Source: Leptospira sp. WS39.C2 (GTDB taxonomy: Bacteria > Spirochaetota > Leptospiria > Leptospirales > Leptospiraceae). Taken from it: a DNA stretch of 64,000 nucleotides. Below the pieces are notes generated by a model that did no database searches, had not been told where the DNA came from, and saw only the letters and a list, made by a program, of their open reading frames with translations. The position numbers and the translations under genes are program-made. Below, piece after piece: positions 46,599 through 56,309 of this stretch (its first letter is position 1; each line of letters begins with the position of its first letter). The DNA is taken from the NCBI RefSeq assembly GCF_040833965.1, contig NZ_CP162143.1:209037-273036 (forward strand), in the 5' to 3' direction.

Positions 46599-46671
46599 AG
46601 GATGATCCTCAAGGAATCAAAGTGATTGGAAAGTGATTTTCTTTTTTTAGTGAATGGAAATAGAAACTCAG

Positions 46672-46700
46672 TTGACAAATATTAGTTCAATATTAAACTA
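46672..46700 (+). promoter_or_regulatory. Promoter with palindromic operator for the pirin gene
   Basis: A consensus -35 (TTGACA, 46672-46677) is followed by an 18-bp palindrome at 46683-46700, TAGTTCAATATTAAACTA, whose arms match except at two central positions. The palindrome covers the expected -10 position. It has the form of a MarR- or HxlR-type operator. The ATG lies only 6 bp further on, so the mRNA may be leaderless. Confidence 0.6.
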
Positions 46701-46706
46701 TTTGAT

Positions 46707-47444
46707 ATGGAAACAACAAACCCGAACAAAACTAACGTCCAAAAGAAATTCTACCCAGCTACGGAGCGAGGGCACGTCAATTTTGGTTGGTTGGATAGCC
46801 ATCACTCCTTTAGTTTTGGCCATTGGTACCACCCTGAAAAAACAAATTTTGGTGCACTTCGTGTATTGAATGATGATATCGTAGAACCAAGTATGGGATT
46901 TGGAACACACCCTCACCAAAACATGGAGATTGTCTCCATTCCTCTCTTTGGTGAACTAGCACATAAAGATAGTACAGGTACCAACGGTATCATCAAAACA
47001 GGTGATGTACAAATTATGTCAGCGGGTTCTGGGATCCAACATTCGGAGTTCAATCATAGTTCGGAGAAAAAAGTCAATTTCCTTCAAATCTGGATTTTAC
47101 CAAAGGTTGCTAATATCCAACCTAGGTATGACCAAAAATCATTCCATGAAGCAGGACGATTGAACAGGTTCCAAACAGTGGTTTCTCCGATCGATGAAGA
47201 AGCTGTCTGGATCAACCAAGATGCTTATTTTTCTCTAGCAACCTTGGAACCTGGCAAAACCCTTTCTTATAAAGTCCATGCACCAAACCAAGGGATCTAT
47301 GTATTTCTCATTCAAGGGAAACTTTCTACGGAAGGCACAATTTTAGAAAGAAGAGATGCTCTCGGTATTTGGGGAGCAGATGAATATTCATTCCAAGCAG
47401 AAGTGAAATCAGAATTTCTTGTGATTGAAATTCCCATGAAGTAA
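46707..47444 (+). CDS. Pirin family protein
   Basis: 245 residues, two cupin domains. Metal ligands are those of pirins: H68 and H70 (THPHQNME), H112 and E114 (IQHSEF). N-terminal block RGHVNFGWLDSHHSFSFG is characteristic. Pirins are iron proteins, some with quercetin dioxygenase activity or roles in stress control. No Shine-Dalgarno precedes the ATG; transcription may start at or near the start codon. Divergent from the MCP/caspase operon. Confidence 0.9.
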   Translation: METTNPNKTNVQKKFYPATERGHVNFGWLDSHHSFSFGHWYHPEKTNFGALRVLNDDIVEPSMGFGTHPHQNMEIVSIPLFGELAHKDSTGTNGIIKTGDVQIMSAGSGIQHSEFNHSSEKKVNFLQIWILPKVANIQPRYDQKSFHEAGRLNRFQTVVSPIDEEAVWINQDAYFSLATLEPGKTLSYKVHAPNQGIYVFLIQGKLSTEGTILERRDALGIWGADEYSFQAEVKSEFLVIEIPMK

Positions 47445-47510
47445 AAATGGGTTTGCCTGGAACGATGTTGGAAAGGAGATCTGAACTGGCGATGCAGAGC
47501 CTCAGATCAA

Positions 47511-48128
47511 CTTTCCTCCTTACGAGATATGGTTACCGAATGTATGCGTTTGTTTATTCCCAAAGGATTGTTGTATTCAACATCAACAAACTATCCTTTT
47601 AATGAATATTTCGCAACAAACTCAATTTTGACTGATTTACCCTTATTTGTCCTAATCAATGAAAATACTGGTTCGGGATCCGAACTCATTGCCGGTGTGT
47701 TACGCCATCACAACCGAGGTACTATTCTTGGCACAAAATCATTGGGACAAGGGCTCGTTCATTCTTTAAGGAAAGTTCCTAGATTTGAAACCTACATCAT
47801 CAAATACCCAACTAGTTTTTTATATTTACCAGATGGAAATAAATTTCATGGCCCAGGCATCACTCCAGACATTTGGATCGGGGATGGAACAAATGAATTC
47901 CCAAAATTTTTCAATCCCAATTCATATACAACAGACAATACGTCTGATGGGACAAAACCAAACCATTCCAAATCCCAATTGGACTTCTCGAAGATTGGCC
48001 AATGGGTAGAGACAAATGGTTCCGCCAAACAAAACATCCAATCTGATTTAAAAAAAGGACTCACTCCCGACTACCAACTCCTCCATTCCATCGATGTGTT
48101 CTCAGGGCTCCTTGCGACGAAAGACTGA
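47511..48128 (+). pseudogene. S41 (C-terminal processing) peptidase remnant
   Basis: About 200 codons cover only the C-terminal catalytic half of an S41 peptidase: LFIPKGLLYSTS, NENTGSGSELIAGVL with the nucleophile Ser, and GTKSLGQG with the Lys, ending in PGITPDIWIGDG. The PDZ domain and the preceding DLRGNxGG-type segment are missing; upstream the same frame is open but unlike the family. No start with a ribosome-binding site is evident. It is probably a 5'-deleted relic left next to the pirin gene. Confidence 0.7.
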
Positions 48129-48173
48129 TCATCACAAGCCTACCTTCCCTTCAGACGATTGACGGAAATAACT

Positions 48174-48260
48174 GAGTTCCATTAGGATCTTCGGATCCTA
48201 GTGGGAAACTCGGGAAAAATTTCGAGGCAAATCTCGGATACCCAGGGAGCTCATTTTTTC
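48174..48260 (+). ncRNA. Structured leader RNA candidate, upstream of carbonic anhydrase operon
   Basis: A 16-bp hairpin capped by a UUCG tetraloop (48174-48211; CCATTAGGATC pairs GATCCTAGTGG, and GAGTT pairs AACTC) is followed by a second stem TTCGAG/CTCGGA around GCAAAT (48221-48238). GAGTTCC (48174-48180) can instead pair with GGGAGCTC (48245-48252), which is followed by a T-run (48254-48259). Mutually exclusive helices plus a T-run are the layout of an attenuator or riboswitch. It matches no riboswitch class I know. Confidence 0.45.
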
Positions 48261-48277
48261 AATAATACGCATTTTTT

Positions 48278-48340
48278 TTCGTGTATTTTTATTCACGAAT
48301 TTTTAGTTGTCATTATAGGGGTAACCGAATCCTTTCGGTT
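48278..48340 (+). promoter_or_regulatory. Dyad and leader hairpin before carbonic anhydrase
   Basis: An inverted repeat TTCGTG (48278-48283) / CACGAA (48294-48299) with a 10-bp A/T spacer could be an operator. Next comes a hairpin AACCGAA-TCCT-TTCGGTT (48323-48340) ending 5 bases before the AAGGAG Shine-Dalgarno, placed to affect translation. Confidence 0.4.
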
Positions 48341-48358
48341 TCACCAAGGAGAATGACA

Positions 48359-49042
48359 ATGAATAGTACCAAGTTTCTCTTTTGTTTCTTTTTATGTGCT
48401 TTTTCGGCACAAATTTCGGCGCAAAGTAATCAAACGAGTGTATCCGCTAAAGATGCATTACAACGTTTGGTGGAAGGCAATTTAAGATTTGTCCAAGGAA
48501 AATCTATTCGCCCGAACCAATCTGTAGAGCGAATCAAAGAAGTTTCCAAAAGACAAAACCCATTTGCAACCATTGTAGGTTGTTCCGATTCTCGTGTTCC
48601 CAATGAAATCGTTTTTGACCAAGGGCTTGGTGATTTGTTTATCCTTAGAACCGCAGGTCAGGTTTCAACTTATGCATCCTGGGGCTCGATTGAATTCTCG
48701 GTAGCTGTACTCGGAGTGAATCTCATCGTAGTTCTAGGACATACAAGTTGTGGTGCGGTAGGTGCTGCCTGTAAAGCCGATGAAGTTCCTGGACATATCA
48801 TAACTTTAACCAATGCGATCAAACCCGCTGCAGAAAAAGTCAAACAGATGGATGGTGACTTTTTAGACAATGCCGTCAAGGCAAACGTTGCGTTTCAAGT
48901 AAACTCCTTACGTAAACTTGATCCAATCCTCTCTAAATACTATAACAAAGGTCAGTTGCACATTGTAGGCGCTGTTTACGATTTAGAAACAGGGAAAGTC
49001 AATTTTCTTACAGAAGACTACATCACTTCGATCACAAAATAG
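48359..49042 (+). CDS. Exported beta-class carbonic anhydrase
   Basis: 227 residues from ATG 48359 (AAGGAG seven bases upstream; an ATG at 48353 is too close to it). A signal peptide (~1-22, cleaved near ISAQ) implies periplasmic location. Zinc ligands and catalytic residues: C75-x-D77-x-R79 (GCSDSR), H128 and C131 (GHTSCG). Interconverts CO2 and bicarbonate. First gene of an operon with SbtA and an SbtB-like protein, so it probably supplies bicarbonate for import. Confidence 0.92.
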   Translation: MNSTKFLFCFFLCAFSAQISAQSNQTSVSAKDALQRLVEGNLRFVQGKSIRPNQSVERIKEVSKRQNPFATIVGCSDSRVPNEIVFDQGLGDLFILRTAGQVSTYASWGSIEFSVAVLGVNLIVVLGHTSCGAVGAACKADEVPGHIITLTNAIKPAAEKVKQMDGDFLDNAVKANVAFQVNSLRKLDPILSKYYNKGQLHIVGAVYDLETGKVNFLTEDYITSITK

Positions 49043-49051
49043 GAAATACCA

Positions 49052-50029
49052 ATGGATATTATACAAGCATTAGTTGCCAATTTACAAACACCGATGTTCC
49101 TAGCATTTTTGCTAGGAATTATCGCGACCGTGATCAAAAGTGATCTAAAATTTCCAGATGGGATGTATGCAGGACTCACCATTTACTTACTTTTTGCGAT
49201 CGGCCTAAAAGGAGGTGTGAAACTAAGTAATACAACTCTGTTAGAATTTTATAAACCTGCTGTTGCGGCACTCGTCTTATGTGTCACAATCCCACTCCTT
49301 GCGTTTGGAATTCTAACTAAATTTGGAAAGTATGATAAAGCCAATGCGGCAGCCCTTGCTGCACATTACGGATCTGTATCAGCGGTTACATTTAGTGAAG
49401 CACTTGCTTTTTTAGATTCACTTCATATCAGTTATGAAGGATTTATGCCTAGTATGCTTGCTATCATGGAAGTTCCAGCAATCCTTGTCGCCTTATTACT
49501 TGTCAAAATGAATCCAACCGACAAAACGGAAGAATCATCTTGGGGGAAAATTTTCCACGAACTATTTACTGGCAAAGGCACCTTATTACTAATAGGAGGT
49601 CTTCTCATCGGTATAATTTCAGGGAAAAAAGGTCATGAACAATTTGCCCCACTCTTTGAAACACCTTTTCGAGGTATGTTAATTTTATTCCTTTTAGAAG
49701 TGGGAATTGTCACAGGGAGAAGACTTTCAGATCTTAAAAAAGCAGGTGTGTTTTTAATTGGATTTGGGATTCTTTTTCCAATTTGCACAGCAATGTTTGG
49801 GTTGTACTTAGGAAAGTTCATAGGTCTCTCGATGGGTGGAGCTATGGTGCTTGGAACTCTCAGTGCAAGTGCTTCCTATATCGCAGCACCAGCGGCGGTG
49901 AGGATTGCAATTCCAGAAGCAAGTCCCGCCATTTATCTAACAGCATCCCTTGCCATCACCTTTCCTTTTAATTTATCGGTAGGGTTACCATTGTATCTCA
50001 CTGTTTCTAAATATCTTTTCGGAGTTTGA
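49052..50029 (+). CDS. sbtA: SbtA-type sodium-dependent bicarbonate permease
   Basis: 325 residues with ~10 transmembrane helices in two inverted halves, as in SbtA (DUF897). Helix-loop signatures: AAHYGSVSAVTFSEALAFL and the C-terminal LSASASYIAAPAAVRIAIPEA. Imports bicarbonate with sodium. It lies 9 bp after the carbonic anhydrase gene and overlaps the small PII-like gene region, the same partner order as cyanobacterial SbtA-SbtB. Confidence 0.9.
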   Translation: MDIIQALVANLQTPMFLAFLLGIIATVIKSDLKFPDGMYAGLTIYLLFAIGLKGGVKLSNTTLLEFYKPAVAALVLCVTIPLLAFGILTKFGKYDKANAAALAAHYGSVSAVTFSEALAFLDSLHISYEGFMPSMLAIMEVPAILVALLLVKMNPTDKTEESSWGKIFHELFTGKGTLLLIGGLLIGIISGKKGHEQFAPLFETPFRGMLILFLLEVGIVTGRRLSDLKKAGVFLIGFGILFPICTAMFGLYLGKFIGLSMGGAMVLGTLSASASYIAAPAAVRIAIPEASPAIYLTASLAITFPFNLSVGLPLYLTVSKYLFGV

Positions 50030-50031
50030 AT

Positions 50032-50334
50032 ATGAAATTAGAAAAAGCAAAACTCATCACGATCATTGCAGATGAAGCACTACAAGATCGTTTGGTATCA
50101 GAATTAAAATCCGTGAATGTCAAGGGATATACCATCAGTGAAGCTAAGGGAGAAGGAATTAACCAAAAGCACCTAACATCATGGGAAGGGAAAAACATTC
50201 GTTTAGAATCTTTGGTTTCGGAAACAAAAGCATTAACGATTTTTCAAATCATATCGGATAAATACTTAGAAAAATTTCCGATGGTGATATTTATGAATGA
50301 TGTGGACGTGATCAGAAAAGAAAGATTTTACTAA
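50032..50334 (+). CDS. SbtB-like PII signalling protein
   Basis: 100 residues from ATG 50032 (GGAG seven bases upstream), 2 bp after the sbtA stop. KLITIIADEALQDRLVSELKSVNVKGYTISEAKGEG, then EGKNIRLESLVSETKALTIF match the ferredoxin-like fold of PII/SbtB proteins, with the T-loop region at GEGINQKHLTSWEG. SbtB binds adenine nucleotides (including cAMP/AMP) and gates SbtA. A C-terminal CGPxGC redox tail as in some cyanobacterial SbtB is absent. Confidence 0.82.
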   Translation: MKLEKAKLITIIADEALQDRLVSELKSVNVKGYTISEAKGEGINQKHLTSWEGKNIRLESLVSETKALTIFQIISDKYLEKFPMVIFMNDVDVIRKERFY

Positions 50335-50341
50335 AAAAAAT

Positions 50342-51763
50342 TCAAAATGTATGGCCAATGTCCAAATAAAATAATTGGTCTTCCCTAGAATAGGCATAAT
50401 CGATTAGGATTACGGTGGCTTGGTCCCAAATTAGCCGTAATCCTAATCCACGCGAATGTTTATATTCCAAAGCATTTACTTGTTTCAGTTTGTCCCAAAC
50501 ACGTCCCACATCATAAAATGGAACGATACTCAGTTGGAAAAATTGACCCCAAAAAGAAAAGCTTCCTACTCGATAACGAAGCTCAATATTGTAAAAACCA
50601 ATCACAGGGCCAAAAAAACGCTCTTGCCTGTATCCTCGTAAAGTATTCTGCCCACCTAACGCACCAAAAGGGCCATCAATGGAAAATAGGTATCTGTATT
50701 CAAAAAAAGGAACTTCCCCTTCTATTTTTGTGAGAGCTACCCTTTGAGCAATGACAAACTCTTCAAATAGTTTAGGGAATGGTTGGTAAAAATTTTTAAT
50801 CTGTGCAAAATGCCTTAAATATTTATAATCGGATCCGATTGTCTTTTCAGCTTTGTTAATATTATACTCAATGAGCCATCCCCTATCTGGATCAGGTTCA
50901 TAATCTCTGGTATCGTAGGCAATCCCAGCTCTCAGATAATTTAAATTCCCACCATTTACACCAATGATTTTTCCTGCATTGGCGTCTTCTGTGACCTTGG
51001 TCGAATCTTCTAAAGCAGGTAAATTGATACTTGTTAATGGTTCTTTTGCTTCTGTTGATCTTCCATCATATCGCCTAACAATGTTTTTTGAGAACTCTAC
51101 TCCACCCCAAATACGGAAAACTTGGAGTATCGTTTTGTCTAAAGCAAATTGTCCATAGGTTGTTTCAAATTGGTAGTCATGATAATGCTGTGTAGACGTT
51201 AATTCCCGGCCAGGCCCTCTGTTTTTTGAATAAGCATTTGCATTTTCAAAATCAGAAAAGTTTGCATTTCTTACGATCCGACTTCCATCTGCGTTTCGAT
51301 CTTTGAAATAGAGTGGCTCTAAACTTTCAGACCCAATTCCGAAGTATTGATTGTACAAACTGGCATCATGCCCAACGTATGCACGCAAACGGTAGGCAGT
51401 ATCTAAAAAATAAGGAGCATCCCAAGCTAAATAATTATTCTGTGTCCCGCGATTGCTTCGATACACACCAACATTAAACATGTGTTCGTAAGGAGTGTAT
51501 TTGAATGAAGAATCCTTTTTAGTACCATTATAAAAGATATTGGCAAGGACTCCGAGGCCAAATCCATTCACAGCATCATTACCGAACAACGGTAACCCTG
51601 TGGCATACCAGCCTTCTTTTTTATTGGCCAGTTCTTTCTCGTCTAATTTTTTAAACTCACCTAACCATTCAGGAACATCCGAATTTCTTTCTTCAGCAAT
51701 CAATGGCAAAACAATAATCATAGGTATACATACCAATTTGATTATCGTTTTACCAAACGGCAT
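50342..51763 (-). CDS. Omp85/BamA-type outer-membrane protein without POTRA domains
   Basis: 473 residues. Signal peptide (~1-22), a short N-terminal plug-like region with AVNGFGLGVLANIFYNG, then a 16-strand-type barrel. The barrel shows the D-R-x-x-P/D-x-x-G block (YDTRDYEPDPDRGW), the LRGYRQERF motif of the Omp85 inward loop and a terminal YLDIGHTF. No POTRA domains precede it, so a role in secretion or surface display rather than BamA-like general assembly is likely. It starts 5 bp after pyk. Confidence 0.78.
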   Translation of the reverse strand: MPFGKTIIKLVCIPMIIVLPLIAEERNSDVPEWLGEFKKLDEKELANKKEGWYATGLPLFGNDAVNGFGLGVLANIFYNGTKKDSSFKYTPYEHMFNVGVYRSNRGTQNNYLAWDAPYFLDTAYRLRAYVGHDASLYNQYFGIGSESLEPLYFKDRNADGSRIVRNANFSDFENANAYSKNRGPGRELTSTQHYHDYQFETTYGQFALDKTILQVFRIWGGVEFSKNIVRRYDGRSTEAKEPLTSINLPALEDSTKVTEDANAGKIIGVNGGNLNYLRAGIAYDTRDYEPDPDRGWLIEYNINKAEKTIGSDYKYLRHFAQIKNFYQPFPKLFEEFVIAQRVALTKIEGEVPFFEYRYLFSIDGPFGALGGQNTLRGYRQERFFGPVIGFYNIELRYRVGSFSFWGQFFQLSIVPFYDVGRVWDKLKQVNALEYKHSRGLGLRLIWDQATVILIDYAYSREDQLFYLDIGHTF

Positions 51764-51768
51764 GGAAC

Positions 51769-53202
51769 TTATTTGACTTCGCGGACTTGGATCGTTTCGA
51801 CTCTATCTTCACCGGCAATGATGTCCGATAAAATCACAACCTTTTCCCCGGTTTGTAAATACCCATTATTCACAAGTGTTTGGATCGCAAGATTGATTGT
51901 TTTTTCTGGGTCAGAAGAAAAATCCACGCGGTATGGGATCACACCTCGTGTTAACCAAAGTTTTCTCCTAACAGAGGTCATGTTAGTAAATGCATGAACA
52001 ATTGGATACCGAGGATGAAACGATGCCAAATTATTAGCAGTAATCCCACGTCTTGTAATTGCAATGATGGCATGCGCCTGCATCGAATCTGCTAAATTTG
52101 CTGCAGACCTCGCCATTTCTTCTTTTTGGTCCTTTGGTTTTCTTTGTGCCGCAAGACCTAAGTTAATCGACATCTCCATCCGACGCGCAATTTTATCCAA
52201 CATTTCCACACAACGAACTGGATACTTCCCCATCGCAGTTTCCCCAGAAAGCATGATTGCATCTGCTTCTTCATATACCGCATTGGCAACATCTGTTACT
52301 TCGGCTCTTGTTGGGGAAGGATTGTGGATCATGGATTCGAGTAAGTGAGTGGCGACGATCACTCGTTTGCCTTCTTCTTGGCAACGTTTGACAATTCGCC
52401 TTTGAACGATAGGGAGTTCTTCAATTTCAATTTCAACTCCCAAATCTCCACGCGCTACCATAATACCATCAGACGATTTGATGATTTCGTCTAAGTTTTT
52501 TAGACCTTCTTGGTCTTCAATTTTGGCAATGATTTGAGCATGGTGTTTCTTCTCATCGATGATCCCACGAAGTTGCACCACATCTTCTTGGGAGCGCACA
52601 AATGACAAAGCAACAAAATCAATGTCTTCTTCTAATCCAAACAATATGTCTTTTAAGTCTTTTGGCGTGATGGAAGGAATATTCACACGAATTCCAGGTA
52701 AATTGATATGTTTTCTAGAGCCTAATTTACCACCATCTAACACAGTACAGATCAATTCGTTTTCACGAATTTCTTGGACAGCAAGGTTGATTAAACCGTT
52801 ATCAACAGTAACCTTATCACCAACTTTTAAATCTTTTACAATATCACGATAGTTTACAAATACACTTTGCGCTTCCGCTTCCATACCTGGTATGATGTGA
52901 AAGGTAAATGTCTCACCGACTTTTAAATGTAAGTCATTTTGAACATCTCCAGTTCTAATTTCTGGCCCTTGTGTATCAAGTAAGATGGAGATCGGGTGTT
53001 TGTGTAATTCATCTTTATTTAATGATTTGATGATTCGTATGATTTTTCGATGAAATTCGTGGTCACCATGACTCATGTTGATCCTTGCGATATTCATTCC
53101 TGCCAAAGCTAAACTTCGGATCATATCTTTTGATGCAGTCGCAGGCCCAATGGTGCAAACGATCTTGGTTTTTCTGGCTCTTAGTTGTTCTATTGCTGGC
53201 AT
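51769..53202 (-). CDS. pyk: Pyruvate kinase
   Basis: 477 residues: phosphoenolpyruvate + ADP to pyruvate + ATP. Motifs: [38 protein letters not shown] (metal and substrate site) and [10 protein letters not shown]. The C-terminal regulatory domain is complete. It starts 5 bp after the unknown 666-residue protein gene and is followed 5 bp later by the Omp85-type gene, so cotranscription is likely. Confidence 0.96.
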   Translation of the reverse strand: MPAIEQLRARKTKIVCTIGPATASKDMIRSLALAGMNIARINMSHGDHEFHRKIIRIIKSLNKDELHKHPISILLDTQGPEIRTGDVQNDLHLKVGETFTFHIIPGMEAEAQSVFVNYRDIVKDLKVGDKVTVDNGLINLAVQEIRENELICTVLDGGKLGSRKHINLPGIRVNIPSITPKDLKDILFGLEEDIDFVALSFVRSQEDVVQLRGIIDEKKHHAQIIAKIEDQEGLKNLDEIIKSSDGIMVARGDLGVEIEIEELPIVQRRIVKRCQEEGKRVIVATHLLESMIHNPSPTRAEVTDVANAVYEEADAIMLSGETAMGKYPVRCVEMLDKIARRMEMSINLGLAAQRKPKDQKEEMARSAANLADSMQAHAIIAITRRGITANNLASFHPRYPIVHAFTNMTSVRRKLWLTRGVIPYRVDFSSDPEKTINLAIQTLVNNGYLQTGEKVVILSDIIAGEDRVETIQVREVK

Positions 53203-53207
53203 AATTT

Positions 53208-55208
53208 TTAAGGTTTAATTTTAGGTAAAATTCTGTTTAGAAAATCTAACTGCGATTCAGCAATGTCGAATTTCTCTTGGTTCGGAAATTTATCATTTCT
53301 TTGGCGTTCACTTTCAGCTGAAACTTTATCGAATAGTTTTTTACCATGTCGTTTCAAATATCCAGTGGAAATTAAAATCGGCCATGGGAACTTTTCTCTT
53401 TGGTTTCGGATCGGAAAACTATAGATCTCTTTACCGCCAAATTTCTTTAAGAAAAAGATCAAATTTTCTTCAGTAAATTTTCCATTGAGTTTAGACAATA
53501 CATACTCACGATCTGGATACACACCAAATTCCCAAGCTTCATCTAAAATTCTAACAATGGATTCAATGGATTCTTTCCATTTTTTTTCTTCTTCAGGACT
53601 CCCTTGTTTGACGGGCTCAGAATCTTCATCATCATCTTGTGAACTGTTCGTAGAACTTACTTGTGAATGACTCTGTTTCGATTTTCTTTCTGCGTCTTTT
53701 TCTGCTTCTTCCCTTTCTTTCAATCGAGCTTTAACAAGTTTTTCTTTTTCTTGTGATATCTTTTTAACTTTTTGACTCGCCAAATCTCTTGTAAGTTGTT
53801 GTTGTATTCTTGCCTTGATGGGAGGAATTTCAAATTTATGGACGGTCATGTTCCCCATAATCATCCTCCACAACTTTGTGAAAAAAGGAAGGAATTGGAA
53901 CAAACTTTGAGCTTCGATTTCTTCTAAAAGGCGTTTAGGACTTTCATCATTCAAATGGAGTGTAACATTCATTTGGTTAAGTACACGAATTTCTAAATCA
54001 GAATGTTTGATTTGAAAAGTTCGTTTTGCAGATTCAATCGCCTGAGGGATGCAGGATTTATGTAAAATAAATTCATTATACACTCGATTATCAGCATACT
54101 CTGTGTACAAAAGCTCTGGTTGAGACAATAAACTCGAACGAAATTCATCAGTCAATGGTTCTCCGCTGACTCGAAGTAAATTGACTTCCACGATACGACC
54201 CGCTTCTGCTAAAAAAGCCATTAGGTCTTCAATTTGTTGTTTTCGTTTTTGTTTTTCTTCTCTTTCTTTATCTTTTTCAATAATTTCATTTAAAACCAAA
54301 CACTCTTCAATCAGAGTTTTTTGGTCACCATAGGATTCGTTCATGTATCCTTTAATTTCAGTTAACAGGTTCTTTGGCGAGTTCCAAGAATCTTCCGTAA
54401 CTTCACCCATCACACCCAGATTCTTTAATGCTGGGTAAATCGTATTTTTTGCATAATCCACATAAGCATCATAACGGTCTGCAATTTCCGATGGGCGGTT
54501 GTATAAAAACACACTTTTATTCGCCGGCCTCGAGGCAGAGTCATTCCGAAAGAAAAATAAAATTTTATCATCTACCAATTGTTTTAGGATGGGTTTGAGG
54601 TGAATGACAATGGTAGCATCTTTTTGCACCTTGGTTTTGTCATAAGGGCATTGGAATAAATTTCCTAACTCTGTTGAAGCATAAGTATCAAAAAGACGAT
54701 TTGCATCAACGGCTGCCTTGATGACCTTACGCATTTTTTCTTTCCCAACATACTTACGTTTATCATTGTACCATCCTTTGATGGCTGAGGTCGAAAGTTC
54801 ATTCAGTCCCAATGCATAACGAAAAGCAGTTCCACCATCGGAGGTGGTTGGCCTAGCAAACACAGTATTATGTTTGATGTAAGTTTTTGGATTTTCTGGA
54901 TCCCCTGGTTCATTGGGATGAAATTCCAATACGTTCAATTTTTTGATGATCGCAGGATTTTGTTTATAACTAAGATCGATTACGTAATTTTCAGTCCGAT
55001 CACGGTCAATGGAACTATCTCTTTCGATTTGTTCAACATTGGGCAAAACCTTGTTTTGTAAAAACTTATCAGTCCATTCAAAGATAACGAGGAGTACTTT
55101 ATAAATTCCCTTATAGGAAAAATCTCCGCGAGAATCCATAGCCTGCACCTTTTGGAGGCAGGCCGTGTAGTCCATGACTTTTAATTCTGGGAGATTTGGA
55201 TCCAACAT
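53208..55208 (-). CDS. Large hypothetical cytoplasmic protein with coiled coils
   Basis: 666 residues, no signal or membrane segment. A Lys/Glu-rich coiled coil around 310-330, a second highly charged stretch around 475-530 with Ser/Asp-rich linker, and a C-terminal ~130-residue domain ([19 protein letters not shown]...). No family recognised; its length and Lys/Glu composition resemble the J-like protein at 24370 but no HPD motif was seen. Tightly placed between asd (15 bp) and pyk (5 bp). Confidence 0.65.
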   Translation of the reverse strand: MLDPNLPELKVMDYTACLQKVQAMDSRGDFSYKGIYKVLLVIFEWTDKFLQNKVLPNVEQIERDSSIDRDRTENYVIDLSYKQNPAIIKKLNVLEFHPNEPGDPENPKTYIKHNTVFARPTTSDGGTAFRYALGLNELSTSAIKGWYNDKRKYVGKEKMRKVIKAAVDANRLFDTYASTELGNLFQCPYDKTKVQKDATIVIHLKPILKQLVDDKILFFFRNDSASRPANKSVFLYNRPSEIADRYDAYVDYAKNTIYPALKNLGVMGEVTEDSWNSPKNLLTEIKGYMNESYGDQKTLIEECLVLNEIIEKDKEREEKQKRKQQIEDLMAFLAEAGRIVEVNLLRVSGEPLTDEFRSSLLSQPELLYTEYADNRVYNEFILHKSCIPQAIESAKRTFQIKHSDLEIRVLNQMNVTLHLNDESPKRLLEEIEAQSLFQFLPFFTKLWRMIMGNMTVHKFEIPPIKARIQQQLTRDLASQKVKKISQEKEKLVKARLKEREEAEKDAERKSKQSHSQVSSTNSSQDDDEDSEPVKQGSPEEEKKWKESIESIVRILDEAWEFGVYPDREYVLSKLNGKFTEENLIFFLKKFGGKEIYSFPIRNQREKFPWPILISTGYLKRHGKKLFDKVSAESERQRNDKFPNQEKFDIAESQLDFLNRILPKIKP

Positions 55209-55223
55209 GTTGGTAGAGAGTCC

Positions 55224-56273
55224 TTACTTAAAATATCCTTTTTTATACAATAACTCAGCATTCAAAATGGCAGCGCCTGCAGCACCTCGAATCGTGTTAT
55301 GCGATAGAACTACCCATTTCCAGTCCAAGATAGAATCTTCTCGTAACCTTCCCACAACTGTTGTCATTCCCTTTCCAGTGTCCAAATCTAGACGAGGTTG
55401 AGGGCGGTCGTTTTCTTCGCGGTAAAGGATAGCTGGGTTTGGTGCAAACGGCAATCCCAATTTCTGAGGTTCCCCGTGAAAATCGGCCCAAACCTTTAAA
55501 ATCTCTTCTTTTTTTGGTTTTTTATCAAAGGCGACTGAAACACAAACAGTGTGACCATCAAATACTGGAACTCGGTTACAATGGGCAGAAATTTTAAAGT
55601 CTGCGGATTTGATCACTCCACCTTCGACTGTCCCCAAACATTTTTGTGGTTCCACTTCGGCCTTGTCTTCTTCCCCACCAATAAAAGGCACAACATTTCC
55701 AAGGATATCCATGGTTGGAACTCCAGGATATCCTGCGCCTGAAATCGCCTGCATCGAAAATAACATCACTGATTTTAAACCAAAAGCATCCATGAGTGGT
55801 TTTAAAGAAATGGTCACACCCATAATCGTACAATTAGAGTTAGTGATGATTTTCCCTTTCGTTTTTTGTGACGAGAGTACATCCAAGTGATGAGAGTTCA
55901 CTTCCGCAGAAAGGATCGGAACATTAGGATCCATTCTGTGGTTTTTGGAATTGGATAAAACCATAACACCCGCTTCTGCATAAGCAGTTTCGACTTCCCC
56001 TGCAATGGAGGCATCAAGGCCGCTGAACACAAGTTGTACGCCCTTCGTGACGTTTGGATCTGGTAATGAAATGATAATGTCTTTTGCATAAGAAGGAATG
56101 TCAGAAGAAATTTTCCAACGAGACTTCATCACGTCACCATAAGTTTGGCCCGCACTTTTTTCAGAAGCTGCTAAATGAGTCACCGTAAAATAAGGGTGAT
56201 TCTCCAAAAGTTGAATGAATCTTTGACCGACGGATCCTGTTGCTCCCAGGACTCCAACTTTGATTTTTTCCAT
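55224..56273 (-). CDS. asd: Aspartate-semialdehyde dehydrogenase (archaeal/fungal type)
   Basis: 349 residues: NADPH-dependent reduction of aspartyl phosphate to the semialdehyde, for Lys, Met, Thr and diaminopimelate. Nucleotide-binding [14 protein letters not shown]; nucleophile C148 in [21 protein letters not shown] near the substrate site. This segment and length fit the archaeal/fungal-like branch rather than the E. coli type. Confidence 0.93.
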   Translation of the reverse strand: MEKIKVGVLGATGSVGQRFIQLLENHPYFTVTHLAASEKSAGQTYGDVMKSRWKISSDIPSYAKDIIISLPDPNVTKGVQLVFSGLDASIAGEVETAYAEAGVMVLSNSKNHRMDPNVPILSAEVNSHHLDVLSSQKTKGKIITNSNCTIMGVTISLKPLMDAFGLKSVMLFSMQAISGAGYPGVPTMDILGNVVPFIGGEEDKAEVEPQKCLGTVEGGVIKSADFKISAHCNRVPVFDGHTVCVSVAFDKKPKKEEILKVWADFHGEPQKLGLPFAPNPAILYREENDRPQPRLDLDTGKGMTTVVGRLREDSILDWKWVVLSHNTIRGAAGAAILNAELLYKKGYFK

Positions 56274-56309
56274 AATTTTCCTTATCTAATGTAAGGATTG
56301 AAAAACATG

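Noticed and set aside
48174..48260. Known riboswitch class (cobalamin, GEMM, TPP, SAM, guanidine, fluoride, ZTP)
   Set aside because: Signature sequences remembered for these classes are not present.
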